Shown piece after piece: positions 1 to 11,970 of a stretch of DNA of 44,447 nt. Numbering within the stretch: the stretch's first letter is position 1; each line of letters opens with the position of its first letter. This stretch comes from Saccoglossus kowalevskii (Eukaryota > Hemichordata > Enteropneusta > Harrimaniidae): positions 1-44,447 of the forward strand of contig NW_003129103.1 in NCBI RefSeq assembly GCF_000003605.2. Direction: 5' to 3'. The translations under genes and the position numbers were made by a program. Below the pieces are notes generated by a model. That model did not search any database and was not told the origin of the DNA. It saw only the letters and a list, made by a program, of their open reading frames with translations.

Positions 1-31
1 CAAAAAGGATGGTATGACTGCACGAAAAATG
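1..31 (+). repeat. irregular units at window start
   Basis: The first bases read CAAAAAGG where the consensus has CAAAGG (+2 A), and the next A-tract reads CGAAAAATGAC in place of CGAAATGAC (+2 A). Two A-tract expansions within 30 bp at the very edge may mark real divergence near an array or contig end, or poor base calling. The repeat continues normally from about position 31. Confidence 0.8.
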
Positions 32-150
32 ACAGCAAAGGATGATATGACTGCACGAAATGCCAGCACAGGATGATATGACTGCACGAAATGACAGCAA
101 AGGATGATATGACTGCACGAAATGACAGCAAAGGATGATATGACTACACG
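11..150 (+). repeat. 130-bp variant cassette, copy 1 (A5G / A23C+A29C / G13A)
   Basis: Three marker variants occur in fixed order: GGTATG (A5G) at 11, GCCAGCACAGG (A23C with A29C) at 62, and GACTACACG (G13A) at about 143. In the other full copies the markers sit at +49 and +81; here the first gap is +51 because of the 2-bp A-tract insertion. The same ordered set recurs at 3,796, 22,849, 23,221, 27,602, 33,031, 41,526 and 41,929, so it behaves as a higher-order unit copied as a block. No function is implied. Confidence 0.85.
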
Positions 151-1253
151 AAATGACAGCAAAGGATGATATGACTGCACGAAATGACAGCAAAGGATGC
201 TATGACTGCACGAAATGACAGCAAAGGATGATATGACTGCACGAAATGACAGCAAAGGATGATATGACTGCACGAAATGACAGTAAAGGATGCTATGACT
301 GCACGAAATGACAGCAAAGGATGATATGACTGCACGAAATGACAGCAAATGATGATATGACTGCACGAAATGACAGCAAATGATGCTATGACTGCACGAA
401 ATGACAGCAAAGGATGATATGACTGCACGAAATGCCAGCACAGGATGATATGACTGCACGAAATGACAGCAAAGGATGATATGACTGCACGAAATGACAG
501 CAAAGGATGATATGACTGCACGAAATGACAGCAAAGGATGATATGACTGCACGAAATGACAGCAAAAGGATGATATGACTGCACGAAATGACAGCAAAGG
601 ATGATATGACTGCACGAAATGACAGCAAAGGATGATATGACTGCACGAAATGACAGCAAAGGATGATATGACTGCACGAAATGACAGCAAAGGATGATAT
701 GACTGCACGAAATGACAGCAAAGGATGATATGACTGCACGAAATGCCAGCACAGGATGATATGACTGCACGAAATGACAGCAAAGGATGATATGACTGCA
801 CGAAATGACAGCAAAGGATGATATGACTGCACGAAATGACAGCAAAGGATGCTATGACTGCACGAAATGACAGCAAAGGATGCTATGACTGCACGAAATG
901 ACAGCAAAGGATGATATGACTGCACGACATGACAGCAAATGATGCTATGACTGCATGAAATGAGAGCAAATGATGCTATGACTGCACGAAATGACAGCAA
1001 AGGATGATATGACTGCACGAAATAACTGCAGAGGATGATATGACTGCACGAAATGACAGCAAAGGATGATATGACTGCACGAAATGACAGCAAAGGATGA
1101 TATGACTGCACGAAATGACAGCAAAGGATACTATGACTGCACGAAATGACAGCAAAGGATGATATGACTGCACGAAATGACAGCAAAGGATGATATGACT
1201 GCACGAAATGACAGCAAAGGATGATATGACTGCACGAAATGACAGCAAAGGAT
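151..1253 (+). repeat. variant-rich satellite zone 1
   Basis: Tandem 31-bp units with scattered variants: GCCAGCACAGG at about 434 and 745, G31T units (CAAATGATG) at about 348, 379, 939 and 970, A5C units (GCTATG) from 851, and a one-base A insertion near 566. No gene or unique sequence is visible. Confidence 0.9.
845..1135 (+). repeat. block duplicated 14,733 bp away (copy 1)
   Basis: This block carries two successive A5C units (851, 882), an A19C unit, two G31T units with an intervening GCATG (C16T), the rare AATAACTGCAGAGG motif at 1,021 and GGATACTATG at 1,126. All recur in the same order at 15,578-15,868 with a constant offset of 14,733. The copies differ at a few bases, for example GAGAGC here versus GACAGC there. 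The flanks do not match beyond about 820 and 1,250, so this is a copied segment and not general array similarity. Confidence 0.85.
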
Positions 1254-1869
1254 GCTATGACTGCACGAAATGACAGCAAAGGATGATATGACTGCACGAA
1301 ATGACAGCAAAGGATGATATGACTGCACGAAATGACAGCAAAGGATGATATGACTGCACGAAATGACAGCAAAGGATGATATGACTGCACGAAATGACAG
1401 CAAAGGATGATATGACTGCACGAAATGACAGCAAAGGATGATATGACTGCACGAAATGACAGCAAAGGATGATATGACTGCACGAAATGACAGCAAAGGA
1501 TGATATGACTGCACGAAATGACAGCAAAGGATGATATGACTGCACGAAATGACAGCAAAGGATGATATGACTGCACGAAATGACAGCAAAGGATGATATG
1601 ACTGCACGAAATGACAGCAAAGGATTATATGACTGCACGAAATGACAGCAAAGGATGATATGACTGCACGAAATGACAGCAAAGGATGATATGACTGCAC
1701 GAAATGACAGCAAAGGATGATATGACTGCACGAAATGACAGCAAAGGATGATATGACTGCACGAAATGACAGCAAAGGATGATATGACTGCACGAAATGA
1801 CAGCAAAGGATGATATGACTGCACGAAATGACAGCAAAGGATGATATGACTGCACGAAATGACAGCAAA
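1254..1869 (+). repeat. near-homogeneous consensus run
   Basis: After a GCTATG unit at 1,254 the units are consensus, apart from a single G4T (GGATTATATG) near 1,625, up to a variant GATAGCACG unit at about 1,880. Nothing other than the repeat is present. Confidence 0.9.
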
Positions 1870-2480
1870 GGATGATATGATAGCACGAAATGACAGCAAA
1901 GGATGATATGACTGCACGAAATGACAGCAAAGGATGATATGACTGCACGAAATGACAGCAAAGGATGATATGACTACACGAAATGACAGCAAAGGATGAT
2001 ATGACGGCACGAAATGACAGCAAAGGATGATATGACTGCACGAAATGACAGCAAAGGATGATATGACTGCACGAAATGCCAGCAAAGGATGATATGACTG
2101 CACGAAATGACAGCAAAGGATGATATGACTGCACGAAATGACAGCAAAGGATGATATGACTGCACGAAATGACAGCAAAGGATGATATGACTGCACGAAA
2201 TGACAGCAAATGATGATATGACTGCACGAAATGACAGCAAATGATGATATGACTGCACGAAATGACAGCAAAGGATGATATGACTGCACGAAATGACAGC
2301 AAAGGATGATATGACTGCACGAAATGACAGCAAAGGATGATATGACTGCACGAAATGACAGCAAAGGATGATATGACTGCACGACATGACAGCAAAGGAT
2401 GATATGACTGCACGAAATGACAGCAAAGGATGCTATGACTGCACCAAATGCCAGCAAAGGATGATATGACTACACGAAAT
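1870..2480 (+). repeat. block paired with 20,860-21,285
   Basis: The ordered private variants ATAGCACG (1,880), ACTACACG (1,973) and GACGGCACG (2,003) recur at 20,871, 20,964 and 20,994, all offset by 18,991. Further on, CGACATG (2,382), GCTATG with CACCAAATGCC (2,432) and ACTACACG (2,469) recur at 21,187, 21,237 and 21,274, offset by 18,805. The offset change of 186 equals exactly six units. The two segments therefore share ancestry and differ by a six-unit gain or loss between the markers. Confidence 0.85.
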
Positions 2481-2898
2481 GACAGCAAAGGATGATATGA
2501 CTGCACGAAATGACAGCAAAGGATGATATGACTGCACGAAATGACAGCAAAGGATGATATGACTGCACGAAATGACAGCAAAGGATGATATGACTGCACG
2601 AAATGACAGCAAAGGATGCTATGACTGCACGAAATGACAGCAAAGGATGATATGACTGCACGAAATGACAGCAAAGGATGATATGACTGCACGAAATGAC
2701 AGCAAAGGATGATATGACTGCACGAAATGACAGCAAAGGATGATATGACTACACGAAATGACAGCAAAGGATGATATGACTGCACGAAATGACAGCAAAG
2801 GATGGTATGACTGCACGAAATGACAGCAAAGGATGATATGACTGCACGAAATGCCAGCACAGGATGATATGACTGCACGAAATGACAGCAAAGGATGT
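2481..2898 (+). repeat. mixed satellite stretch with partial 130-bp cassette
   Basis: Consensus units with an A5C unit near 2,610. A partial cassette follows: GGTATG at 2,804 and GCCAGCACAGG at 2,853 keep the 49-bp spacing, but the expected GACTACACG marker is absent. The stretch ends with a GTTATG (A5T) unit at 2,897. Confidence 0.85.
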
Positions 2899-3672
2899 TA
2901 TGACTGCACGAAATGACAGCAAAGGATGATATGACTGCACGAAATGACAGCAAAGGATGATATGACTGCACGAAATGACAGCAAAGGATGATATGACTGC
3001 ACGAAATGACAGCAAAGGATGATATGACTGCACGAAATGACAGCAAAGGATGATATGACTGCACGAAATGACAGCAAAGGATGATATGACTGCACGAAAT
3101 GACAGCAAAGGATGATATGACTGCACGAAATGACAGCAAAGGATGATATGACTGCACGAAATGACAGCAAAGGATGATATGACTGCACGAAATGACAGCA
3201 AAGGATGATATGACTGCACGAAATGACAGCAAAGGATGATATGACTGCACGAAATGACAGCAAAGGATGATATGACTGCACGAAATGACAGCAAAGGATG
3301 ATATGACTGCACGAAATGACAGCAAAGGATGATATGACTGCACGAAATGACAGCAAAGGATGATATGACTGCACGAAATGACAGCAAAGGATGATATGAC
3401 TGCACGAAATGACAGCAAAGGATGATATGACTGCACGAAATGACAGCAAAGGATGATATGACTGCACGAAATGACAGCAAAGGATGATATGACTGCACGA
3501 AATGACAGCAAAGGATGATATGACTGCACGAAATGACAGCAAAGGATGATATGACTGCACGAAATGACAGCAAAGGATGATATGACTGCACGAAATGACA
3601 GCAAAGGATGATATGACTGCACGAAATGACAGCAAAGGATGATATGACTGCACGAAATGACAGCAAAGGATG
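2899..3672 (+). repeat. homogeneous run of about 25 identical units
   Basis: I find no departure from the consensus for about 774 bp, between the GTTATG variant at 2,897 and the GCTATG variant at 3,672. Such identity among 25 adjacent units points to recent amplification or gene conversion, or to an assembly that copied one unit. Nothing else is present. Confidence 0.9.
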
Positions 3673-4770
3673 CTATGACTGCACGAAATGACAGCAAAGG
3701 ATGATATGACTGCACGAAATGACAGCAAAGGATGCTATGACTGCACGAAATGACAGCAAAGGATGCTATGACTGCACGAAATGACAGCAAAGGATGGTAT
3801 GACTGCACGAAATGACAGCAAAGGATGATATGACTGCACGAAATGCCAGCACAGGATGATATGACTGCACGAAATGACAGCAAAGGATGATATGACTGCA
3901 CGAAATGACAGCAAAGGATGATATGACTACACGAAATGACAGCAAAGGATGATATGACTGCACGAAATGACAGCAAAGGATGATATGACTGCACGAAATG
4001 ACAGCAAAGGATGATATGACTACACGAAATGACAGCAAAGGATGATATGACTGCACGAAATGACAGCAAAGGATGATATGACTGCACGAAATGACAGCAA
4101 AGGATGATATGACTGCACGAAATGACAGCAAAGGATGATATGACTGCACGAAATGACAGCAAAGGATGCTATGACTGCACGAAATGACAGCAAAGGATGA
4201 TATGACTGCACGAAATGACAGCAAAGGATGATATGACTGCACGAAATGACAGCAAAGGATGATATGACTGCACGAAATGACAGCAAAGGATGATATGACT
4301 GCACGAAATGACAGCAAAGGATGATATGACTGCACGAAATGACAGCAAAGGATGCTATGACTGCACGAAATGACAGCAAAGGATGATATGACTGCACGAA
4401 ATGACAGCAAAGGATGCTATGACTGCACGAAATGACAGCAAAGGATGATATGACTGCACGAAATGACAGCAAAGGATGATATGACTGCACGAAATGCCAG
4501 CAAAGGATGCTATGACTGCACGAAATGACAGCAAAGGATGAAATGACTGCACGAAATGACAGCAAAGGATGATATGACTGCACGAAATGACAGCAAAGGA
4601 TGATATGACTGCACGAAATGACAGCAAAGGATGATATGACTGCACGAAATGACAGCAAAGGATGATATGACTGCACGAAATGACAGCAAAGGATGATATG
4701 ACTGCACGAAATGACAGCAAAGGATGAAATGACTGCACGAAATGACAGCAAAGGATGATATGACTGCACG
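3673..4770 (+). repeat. mixed satellite zone with 130-bp cassette copy 2
   Basis: Full cassette: GGTATG at 3,796, GCCAGCACAGG at 3,845 (+49), ACTACACG at 3,926 (+130). Other markers are A5C units near 3,735, 3,765, 4,168, 4,354 and 4,416, and T6A units (GATGAAATG) at 4,540 and 4,726 (186 bp, six units, apart). No gene is visible. Confidence 0.88.
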
Positions 4771-4960
4771 AAATAACAGCAAAGGATGATATGACTGCAC
4801 GAAATGACAGCAAAGGATGAAATGACTGCACGAAATGACAGCAAAGGATGATATGACTGCACGAAATGCCAGCAAAGGATGATATGACAGCACAAAATGA
4901 CAGCAAAGGATGAAATGACTGCACAAAATGACAGCAAAGGATGCTATGACTGCACGAAAT
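4771..4960 (+). repeat. block paired with 30,410-30,630
   Basis: Ordered markers are AAATAAC (G22A) at 4,771, GAAATG (T6A) at 4,819, GCC at 4,868, a T12A unit at about 4,885, a second GAAATG at 4,912 followed by CACAAAATG (G17A), and GCTATG at 4,943. The same series lies at 30,410, 30,458, about 30,537, about 30,555, 30,582 and 30,613. The offset is 25,639 at the first two markers and 25,670 at the last two, a one-unit length difference. Confidence 0.82.
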
Positions 4961-6390
4961 GCCAGCAAAGGATGATATGACTGCACGAAATGACAGCAAA
5001 GGATGATATGACTGCACGAAATGACAGCAAAGGATGATATGACTGCACGAAATGACAGCAAAGGATGATATGACTGCACGAAATGACAGCAAAGGATGAT
5101 ATGACTGCACGAAATGACAGCAAAGGATGATATGACTGCACGACATGACAGCAAAGGATGATATGACTGCACGAAATGACAGCAAAGGATGATATGACTG
5201 CACGAAATGACAGCAAAGGATGCTATGACTGCACCAAATGCCAGCAACGGATGACATGACTACACGAAATGACAGCAAAGGATGATATGACTGCACGAAA
5301 TGACAGCAAAGGATGATATGACTGCACGAAATGACAGCAAAGGATGATATGACTGCACGAAATGACAGCAAAGGATGCTATGACTGCACGAAATGACAGC
5401 AAAGGATGCTATGACTGCACGAAATGACAGCAAAGGATGATATGACTGCACGAAATAACAGCAAAGGATGGTATGACTGCACGAAATGACAGCAAATGAT
5501 GATATGACTGCACGAAATGACAGCAAAGGATGATATGACTACACGAAATGACAGCAAAGGATGATATGACTGCACGAAATGCCAGCAAAGGATGCTATGA
5601 CTGCACGAAATGACAGCAAAGGATGATATGACTGCACGAAATGACAGCAAAGGATGATATGACTGCACGAAATGACAGCAAAGGATGATATGACTGCACG
5701 AAATGACAGCAAAGGATGATATGACTGCACGAAATGACAGCAAATGATGATATGACTGCACGAAATGACAGCAAAGGATGATATGACTACACGAAATGAC
5801 AGCAAAAGATGATATGACTGCACGAAATGACAGCAAAGGATGATATGACTGCACGAAATGACAGCAAAGGATGATATGACTGCACGAAATGCCAGCACAG
5901 GATGATATCACTGCACGAAATGACAGCAAAGGATGCTATGACTGCACTGCACGAAATGACAGCAAAGGATGATATGACTGCACGAAATGACAGCAAAGGA
6001 TGATATGACTGTACGAAATGACAGCAAAGGATGCTATGACTGCACGAAATGACAGCAAAGGATGATATGACTGCACGAAATGACAGCAAAGGATGATATG
6101 ACTGCACGAAATGACAGCAAAGGATGATATGACTGCACGAAATGACAGCAAAGGATGATATGACTGCACGAAATGACAGCAAAGGATGCTATGACTGCAC
6201 GAAATGACAGCAAATGATGATATGACTGCACGAAATGACAGCAAATGATGATATGACTGCACGAAATGACAGCAAAGGATGCTATGACTGCACGAAATGA
6301 CAGCAAAGGATGATATGACTGCACGACATGACAGCAAAGGATGATATGACTGCACGAAATGACAGCAAAGGATGATATGACTGCACGACA
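4961..6390 (+). repeat. mixed satellite zone
   Basis: Tandem units with recurring variants: A19C (CGACATG) near 5,141, GCTATG with CACCAAATGCC at 5,222, G13A units near 5,258, 5,539 and 5,787, an A5G unit near 5,471, G31T units near 5,494, 5,745, 6,215 and 6,246, and A19C units near 6,326 and 6,388. One irregular unit at 5,935 is listed separately. No gene is visible. Confidence 0.88.
5935..5970 (+). repeat. irregular unit with 5-bp insertion
   Basis: The unit reads GACTGCACTGCACG where the consensus has GACTGCACG, a 5-bp duplication of CTGCA. The register shifts by exactly +5 from here on (variant base group 14 mod 31 before, 19 after). Confidence 0.92.
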
Positions 6391-7210
6391 TGACAGCAAA
6401 GGATGATATGACTGCACGAAATGACAGCAAAGGATGATATGACTGCACGAAATGACAGCAAAGGATGATATGACTGCACGAAATGACAGCAAAGGATGAT
6501 ATGACTGCACGAAATGACAGCAAAGGATGATATGACTGCACGAAATGACAGCAAAGGATGATATGACTGCACGAAATGACAGCAAAGGATGATATGACTG
6601 CACGAAATGACAGCAAAGGATGATATGACTGCACGAAATGACAGCAAAGGATGATATGACTGCACGAAATGACAGCAAAGGATGATATGACTGCACGAAA
6701 TGACAGCAAAGGATGATATGACTGCACGAAATGCCAGCAAAGGATGATATGACTGCACGAAATGACAGCAAAGGATGATATGACTGCACGAAATGACAGC
6801 AAAGGATGATATGACTGCACGAAATGACAGCAAAGGATGATATGACTGCACGAAATGACAGCAAAGGATGATATGACTGCACGAAATGACAGCAAAGGAT
6901 GATATGACTGCACGAAATGACAGCAAAGGATGATATGACTGCACGAAATGACAGCAAAGGATGATATGACTGCACGAAATGACAGCAAAGGATGATATGA
7001 CTGCACGAAATGACAGCAAAGGATGATATGACTGCACGAAATGACAGCAAAGGATGATATGACTGCACGAAATGACAGCAAAGGATGATATGACTGCACG
7101 AAATGACAGCAAAGGATGATATGACTGCACGAAATGACAGCAAAGGATGATATGACTGCACGAAATGACAGCAAAGGATGATATGACTGCACGAAATGAC
7201 AGCAAAGGAT
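6391..7210 (+). repeat. near-homogeneous consensus run
   Basis: About 26 units, all consensus except one A23C (GCC) near 6,729. The run ends at a GCTATG unit near 7,211. No other sequence is present. Confidence 0.9.
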
Positions 7211-7499
7211 GCTATGACTGCACGAAATGACAGCAAAGGATGATATGACTGCACGAAATGACAGCAAAGGATGATATGACTGCACGAAATGACAGCAAAG
7301 GATGATATGACTGCACGAAATGACAGCAAAGGATGATATGACTGCACGAAATGACAGCAAAGGATGATATGACTGCACGAAATGACAGCAAAGGATGCTA
7401 TGACTGCACGAAATGACAGCAAAGGATGATATGACTGCACGAAATGACAGCAAAGGATGATATGACTGCACGAAATGACAGCAAAGGATGATATGACTG
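7211..7499 (+). repeat. consensus satellite stretch
   Basis: Mostly consensus units with A5C at about 7,211 and 7,397. Nothing else is seen. Confidence 0.88.
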
Positions 7500-7930
7500 C
7501 AGGAAATAACAGCAAAGGATGATATGACTACACGAAATGACAGCAAAGGATGATATGACTGCACGAAATGACAGCAAAGGATGGTATGACTGCAAGAAAT
7601 GACAGCAAAGAATGATATGACTGCACGAAATGACAGCAAAGGATGATATGACTGCACGAAATGACAGCAAAGGATGCTATGACTGCACGAAATGACAGCA
7701 AAGGATGATATGACTGCACGAAATGACAGCAAGGGATGATATGACTGCACGAAATGACAGCAAAGGATGATATGACTGCACGACATGACAGCAAAGGATG
7801 ATATGACTGCACGAAATGACAGCAAAGGATGATATGACTGCACGAAATGACTGCAGAGGATGATATGACTGCACGAAATGACAGCAAAGGATGATATGAC
7901 TGCACGAAATGACAGCAGAGGATGATATGA
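7500..7930 (+). repeat. triplicated block, copy 1 (also 16.7 kb and 29.2 kb)
   Basis: Ordered private variants: AAATAAC near 7,507, ACTACACG near 7,528, then a GGTATG unit with TGCAAGAAATG and CAAAGAATG (GAATG at 7,610), GCTATG near 7,678, CGACATG at 7,782 and CTGCAGAGG at 7,851. The block at 16,710-17,090 has the same series at a constant offset of 9,210. The block at 29,197-29,530 has it with a one-unit length difference. Confidence 0.87.
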
Positions 7931-9474
7931 CTGCACGAAATGACAGCAAAGGATGATATGACTGCACGAAATGACAGCAAAGGATGATATGACTGCACGA
8001 AATGACAGCAAAGGATGATATGACTGCACGAAATGACAGCAAAGGATGATATGACTGCACGAAATGACAGCAAAGGATGATATGACTGCACGAAATGACA
8101 GCAAAGGATGATATGACTACACGAAATGACAGCAAAGGATGATATGACTGCACGAAATGACAGCACAGGATGATATGACTGCACGAAATGACAGCAAAGG
8201 ATGATATGACTGCACGAAATGACAGCAAAGGATGCTATGACTGCACGAAATGACAGCAAAGGATGATATGACTGCACGAAATGCCAGCAAAGGATGATAT
8301 GACTGCACGAAATGACAGCAAAGGATGATATGACTGCACGAAATGACAGCAAAGGATGATATGACTGCACGAAATAACAGCAAAGGATGATATGACTGCA
8401 CGAAATGACAGCAAAGGATGAAATGACTGCACGAAATGACAGCAAAGGATGATATGACTGCACGAAATGACAGCAAAGGATGATATGACTGCACGAAATG
8501 CCAGCAAAGGATGCTATGACTGCACGAAATAACAGCAAAGGATGATATGACTGCACGAAATGACAGCAAAGGATGATATGACTGCACGAAATGACAGCAA
8601 ATGATGATATGACTGCACGAAATGACAGCAAAGGATGCTATGACTGCACGAAATGACAGCAAAGGATGATATGACTGCACGAAATGACAGCAAAGGATGA
8701 TATGACTGCACGACATGACAGCAAAGGATGATATGACTGCACGAAATGACAGCAAAGGATGATATGACTGCACGAAATGACAGCAAAGGATGATATGACT
8801 GCACGAAATGACAGCAAAGGATGATATGACTGCACAAAATGACAGCAAAGGATGATATGACTGCACGAAATGACAGCAAAGGATGATATGACTGCACGAA
8901 ATGACAGCAAAGGATGATATGACTGCACGAAATGACAGCAAAGGATGCTATGACTGCACGAAATGACAGCAAAGGATGCTATGACTGCACGAAATGACAG
9001 CAAAGGATGATATGACTGCACGAAATGACAGCAAAGGATGATATGACTGCACGAAATGACAACAAAGGATGATATGACTGCACGAAATGACAGCAAAGGA
9101 TGATATGACTGCACGAAATGACAGCAAATGATGATATGACTGCACGAAATGACAGCAAATGATGCTATGACTGCACGAAATGACAGCAAAGGATGCTATG
9201 ACTGCACGAAATGACAGCAAAGGATTGTTATGAATGCACGAAATGACAGCAAAGGATGATATGACTGCACGAAATGACAGCAAAGGATGATATGACTATA
9301 CGAAATGACAGCAAAGGATGATATGACTGCACGAAATGCCAGCAAAGGATGCTATGACTGCACGAAATGACAGCAAAGGATGATATGACTGCATGAAATG
9401 ACAGCAAAGGATGATATGACTGCACGAAATGACAGCAAAGGATGATATGACTGCACGAAATGACAGCAAAGGAT
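7931..9474 (+). repeat. mixed satellite zone
   Basis: Units with scattered A5C (8,235, 8,514, 8,638, 8,948 and others), A23C, G22A and T6A variants. G31T appears near 9,128 and 9,159. An irregular unit lies at 9,226-9,240. No gene is visible. Confidence 0.88.
9220..9250 (+). repeat. irregular unit with 1-bp insertion
   Basis: The unit reads GGATTGTTATGAATGCACG in place of GGATGATATGACTGCACG: one inserted T plus substitutions. The register shifts by +1 from here (19 to 20 mod 31). Confidence 0.9.
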
Positions 9475-9654
9475 GCTATGACTGCACCAAATGCCAGCAA
9501 AGGATGATATGACTACACGAAATGACAGCAAAGGATGCTATGACTGCACCAAATGCCAGCAAAGGATGATATGACTGCACGAAATGACAGCAAAGGATGA
9601 TATGACTGCACGAAATAACAGCAAAGGATGATATGACTGCACGAAATGACAGCA

Positions 9655-9965
9655 AAGGATGAAATGACTGCACGAAATGACAGCAAAGGATGATATGACT
9701 GCACGAAATGACAGCAAAGGATGATATGACTGCACGAAATGCCAGCAAAGGATGATATGACAGCACGAAATGACAGCAAAGGATGATATGACTGAACGAA
9801 ATGACAGCAAAGGGTGATATGACTGCACGAAATGACAGCAAAGGATGATATGACTACACGAAATGCCAGCAAAGGATGATATGACAGCACGAAATGACAG
9901 CAAAGGATGATATGACTGCACAAAATGACAGCAAAGGATGATATGACTGCACGAAATGACAGCAA
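9655..9965 (+). repeat. block duplicated 34,036 bp away (copy 1)
   Basis: Markers in order: GAAATG (9,661), GCC (9,741), GACAGCACG (9,759), ACTGAACG (9,791), AGGGTG (9,811), ACTACACG (9,853), a second GCC and GACAGCACG, and CACAAAATG (in the unit at 9,915). The block at 43,691-44,001 repeats all of them with a constant offset of 34,036. ACTGAACG is rare in the window, which makes independent origin unlikely. Confidence 0.88.
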
Positions 9966-10410
9966 AGGATGCTATGACTGCACCAAATGCCAGCAAAGGA
10001 TGATATGACTACACGAAATGACAGCAAAGGATGCTATGACTGCACCAAATGCCAGCAAAGGATGCTATGACTGCACGAAATGACAGCAAAGGATGATATG
10101 ACTGCACGAAATAACAGCAAAGGATGATATGACTGCACGAAATGACAGCAAAGGATGAAATGACTGCACGAAATGACAGCAAAGGATGATATGACTGCAC
10201 GAAATGACAGCAAAGGATGATATGACTGCACGAAATGCCAGCAAAGGATGATATGACAGCACGAAATGACAGCAAAGGATGATATGACTGCACGAAATGA
10301 CAGCAAAGGATGATATGACTGTACGAAATGACAGCAAAGGATGCTATGACTGCACGAAATGACAGCAAAGGATGATATGACTGCACGAAATGACAGCAAA
10401 GGATGATATG

Positions 10411-10690
10411 ACTATACGAAATGACAGCAAAGGATGCTATGACTGCACCAAATGCCAGCAAAGGATGCTATGACTGCACGAAATGACAGCAAAGGATGAT
10501 ATGACTGCATGAAATGACAGCAAAGGATGATATGACTGCACGAAATGACAGCAAAGGATGATATGACTGCACGAAATGACAGCAAAGGATGCTATGACTG
10601 CACCAAATGCCAGCAAAGGATGATATGACTACACGAAATGACAGCAAAGGATGCTATGACTGCACCAAATGCCAGCAAAGGATGCTATGA
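10411..10690 (+). repeat. 25-unit tandem duplication, copy 1
   Basis: ACTATACG (10,411), GCTATG with CACCAAATGCC, GCATG (10,507), a second GCTATG/CACCAAATGCC (10,591) and ACTACACG (10,628) recur at 11,186, 11,211, 11,282, 11,366 and 11,404. The spacing is 775 bp (25 x 31), becoming 776 after a one-base A insertion. The same cassette also matches 28,408-28,660 with an offset of 17,974. Confidence 0.86.
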
Positions 10691-11185
10691 CTGCACGAAA
10701 TGACAGCAAAGGATGATATGACTGCACGAAATGACAGCAAAGGATGATATGACTGCACGAAATGACAGCAAAGGATGCTATGACTGCACGAAATGACAGC
10801 AAAGGATGATATGACTGCACGACATGACAGCAAATGATGATATGGCTGCACGAAATGACAGCAAAGGATGAAATGACTGCACGAAATGACAGCAAAGGAT
10901 GATATGACTGCACGAAATGACAGCAAAGGATAAAATGACTGCACGAAATGACAGCAAAGGATGATATGACTGCACGAAATGACAGCAAAGGATGATATGA
11001 CTGCACGAAATGACAGCAAAGGATGATATGACTGCACGAAATGACAGCAAAGGATGAAATGACTGCACGAAATGACAGCAAAGGATGATATGACTGCACG
11101 AAATGACAGCAAAGGATGCTATGACTGCACGAAATGACAGCAAAGGATGATATGACTGCACGAAATGACAGCAAAGGATGATATG

Positions 11186-11460
11186 ACTATACGAAATGAC
11201 AGCAAAGGATGCTATGACTGCACCAAATGCCAGCAAAGGATGCTATGACTGCACGAAATGACAGCAAAGGATGATATGACTGCATGAAATGACAGCAAAG
11301 GATGATATGACTGCACGAAATGACAGCAAAGGATGATATGACTGCACGAAATGACAGCAAAGGATGCTATGACTGCACCAAATGCCAGCAAAAGGATGAT
11401 ATGACTACACGAAAATGACAGCAACGGATGCTTTGACTGCACCAAATGCCAGCAAAGGAT
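11186..11460 (+). repeat. 25-unit tandem duplication, copy 2, with paired A insertions
   Basis: This is the second copy of the block at 10,411-10,690. It carries two one-base A insertions close together: GCAAAAGG near 11,391 and CGAAAATGAC near 11,412. The register moves from 20 to 22 mod 31. The next unit reads GCTTTG instead of GCTATG at 11,430. Confidence 0.86.
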
Positions 11461-11970
11461 GATATGACTGCACGAAATGACAGCAAAGGATGATATGACT
11501 GCACGAAATAACAGCAAAGGATGATATGACTGCACGAAATGACAGCAAAGGATGAAATGACTGCACGAAATGACAGCAAAGGATGATATGACTGCACGAA
11601 ATGACAGCAAAGGATGATATGACTGCACGAAATGCCAGCAAAGGATGATATGACAGCACGAAATGACAGCAAAGGATGATATGACTGCACGAAATGACAG
11701 CAAAGGGTGATATGACTGCACGAAATGACAGCAAAGGATGATATGACTACACGAAATGACAGCAAAGGATGATATGACTGCACGAAATGACAGCAAAGGA
11801 TGATATGACTGCACGAAATGACAGCAAAGGATGATATGACTGCACGAAATGCCAGCAAAGGATGATATGACAGCACGAAATGACAGCAAAGGATGATATG
11901 ACTGCACGAAATGACAGCAAAGGGTGATATGACTGCACGAAATGACAGCAAAGGATGATATGACTACACG
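11404..11970 (+). repeat. block duplicated 9,001 bp away (copy 1)
   Basis: GCTTTG/CACCAAATGCC (11,430), AAATAAC (11,506), GAAATG (11,554), GCC (11,634), a second GCC cassette seven units later (11,851), AGGGTG (11,921) and ACTACACG (11,963) are matched at 20,431, 20,507, 20,555, 20,635, 20,852, 20,922 and 20,964. The offset is 9,001 throughout. Within this block the GCC-GACAGCACG-AGGGTG-ACTACACG series is repeated after 217 bp (seven units), and again at 12,254 after 403 bp (13 units). Confidence 0.87.

Noticed and set aside
1625-4162. Very long minus-strand open frame (845 codons), and dozens of similar ones across the window
   Set aside because: The consensus unit has neither a stop nor an ATG on the minus strand, so open frames arise automatically; these begin at TTG or GTG. 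All frames overlap each other and give the same cyclic peptide. There is no separate promoter, ribosome site, signal or non-repeat domain.
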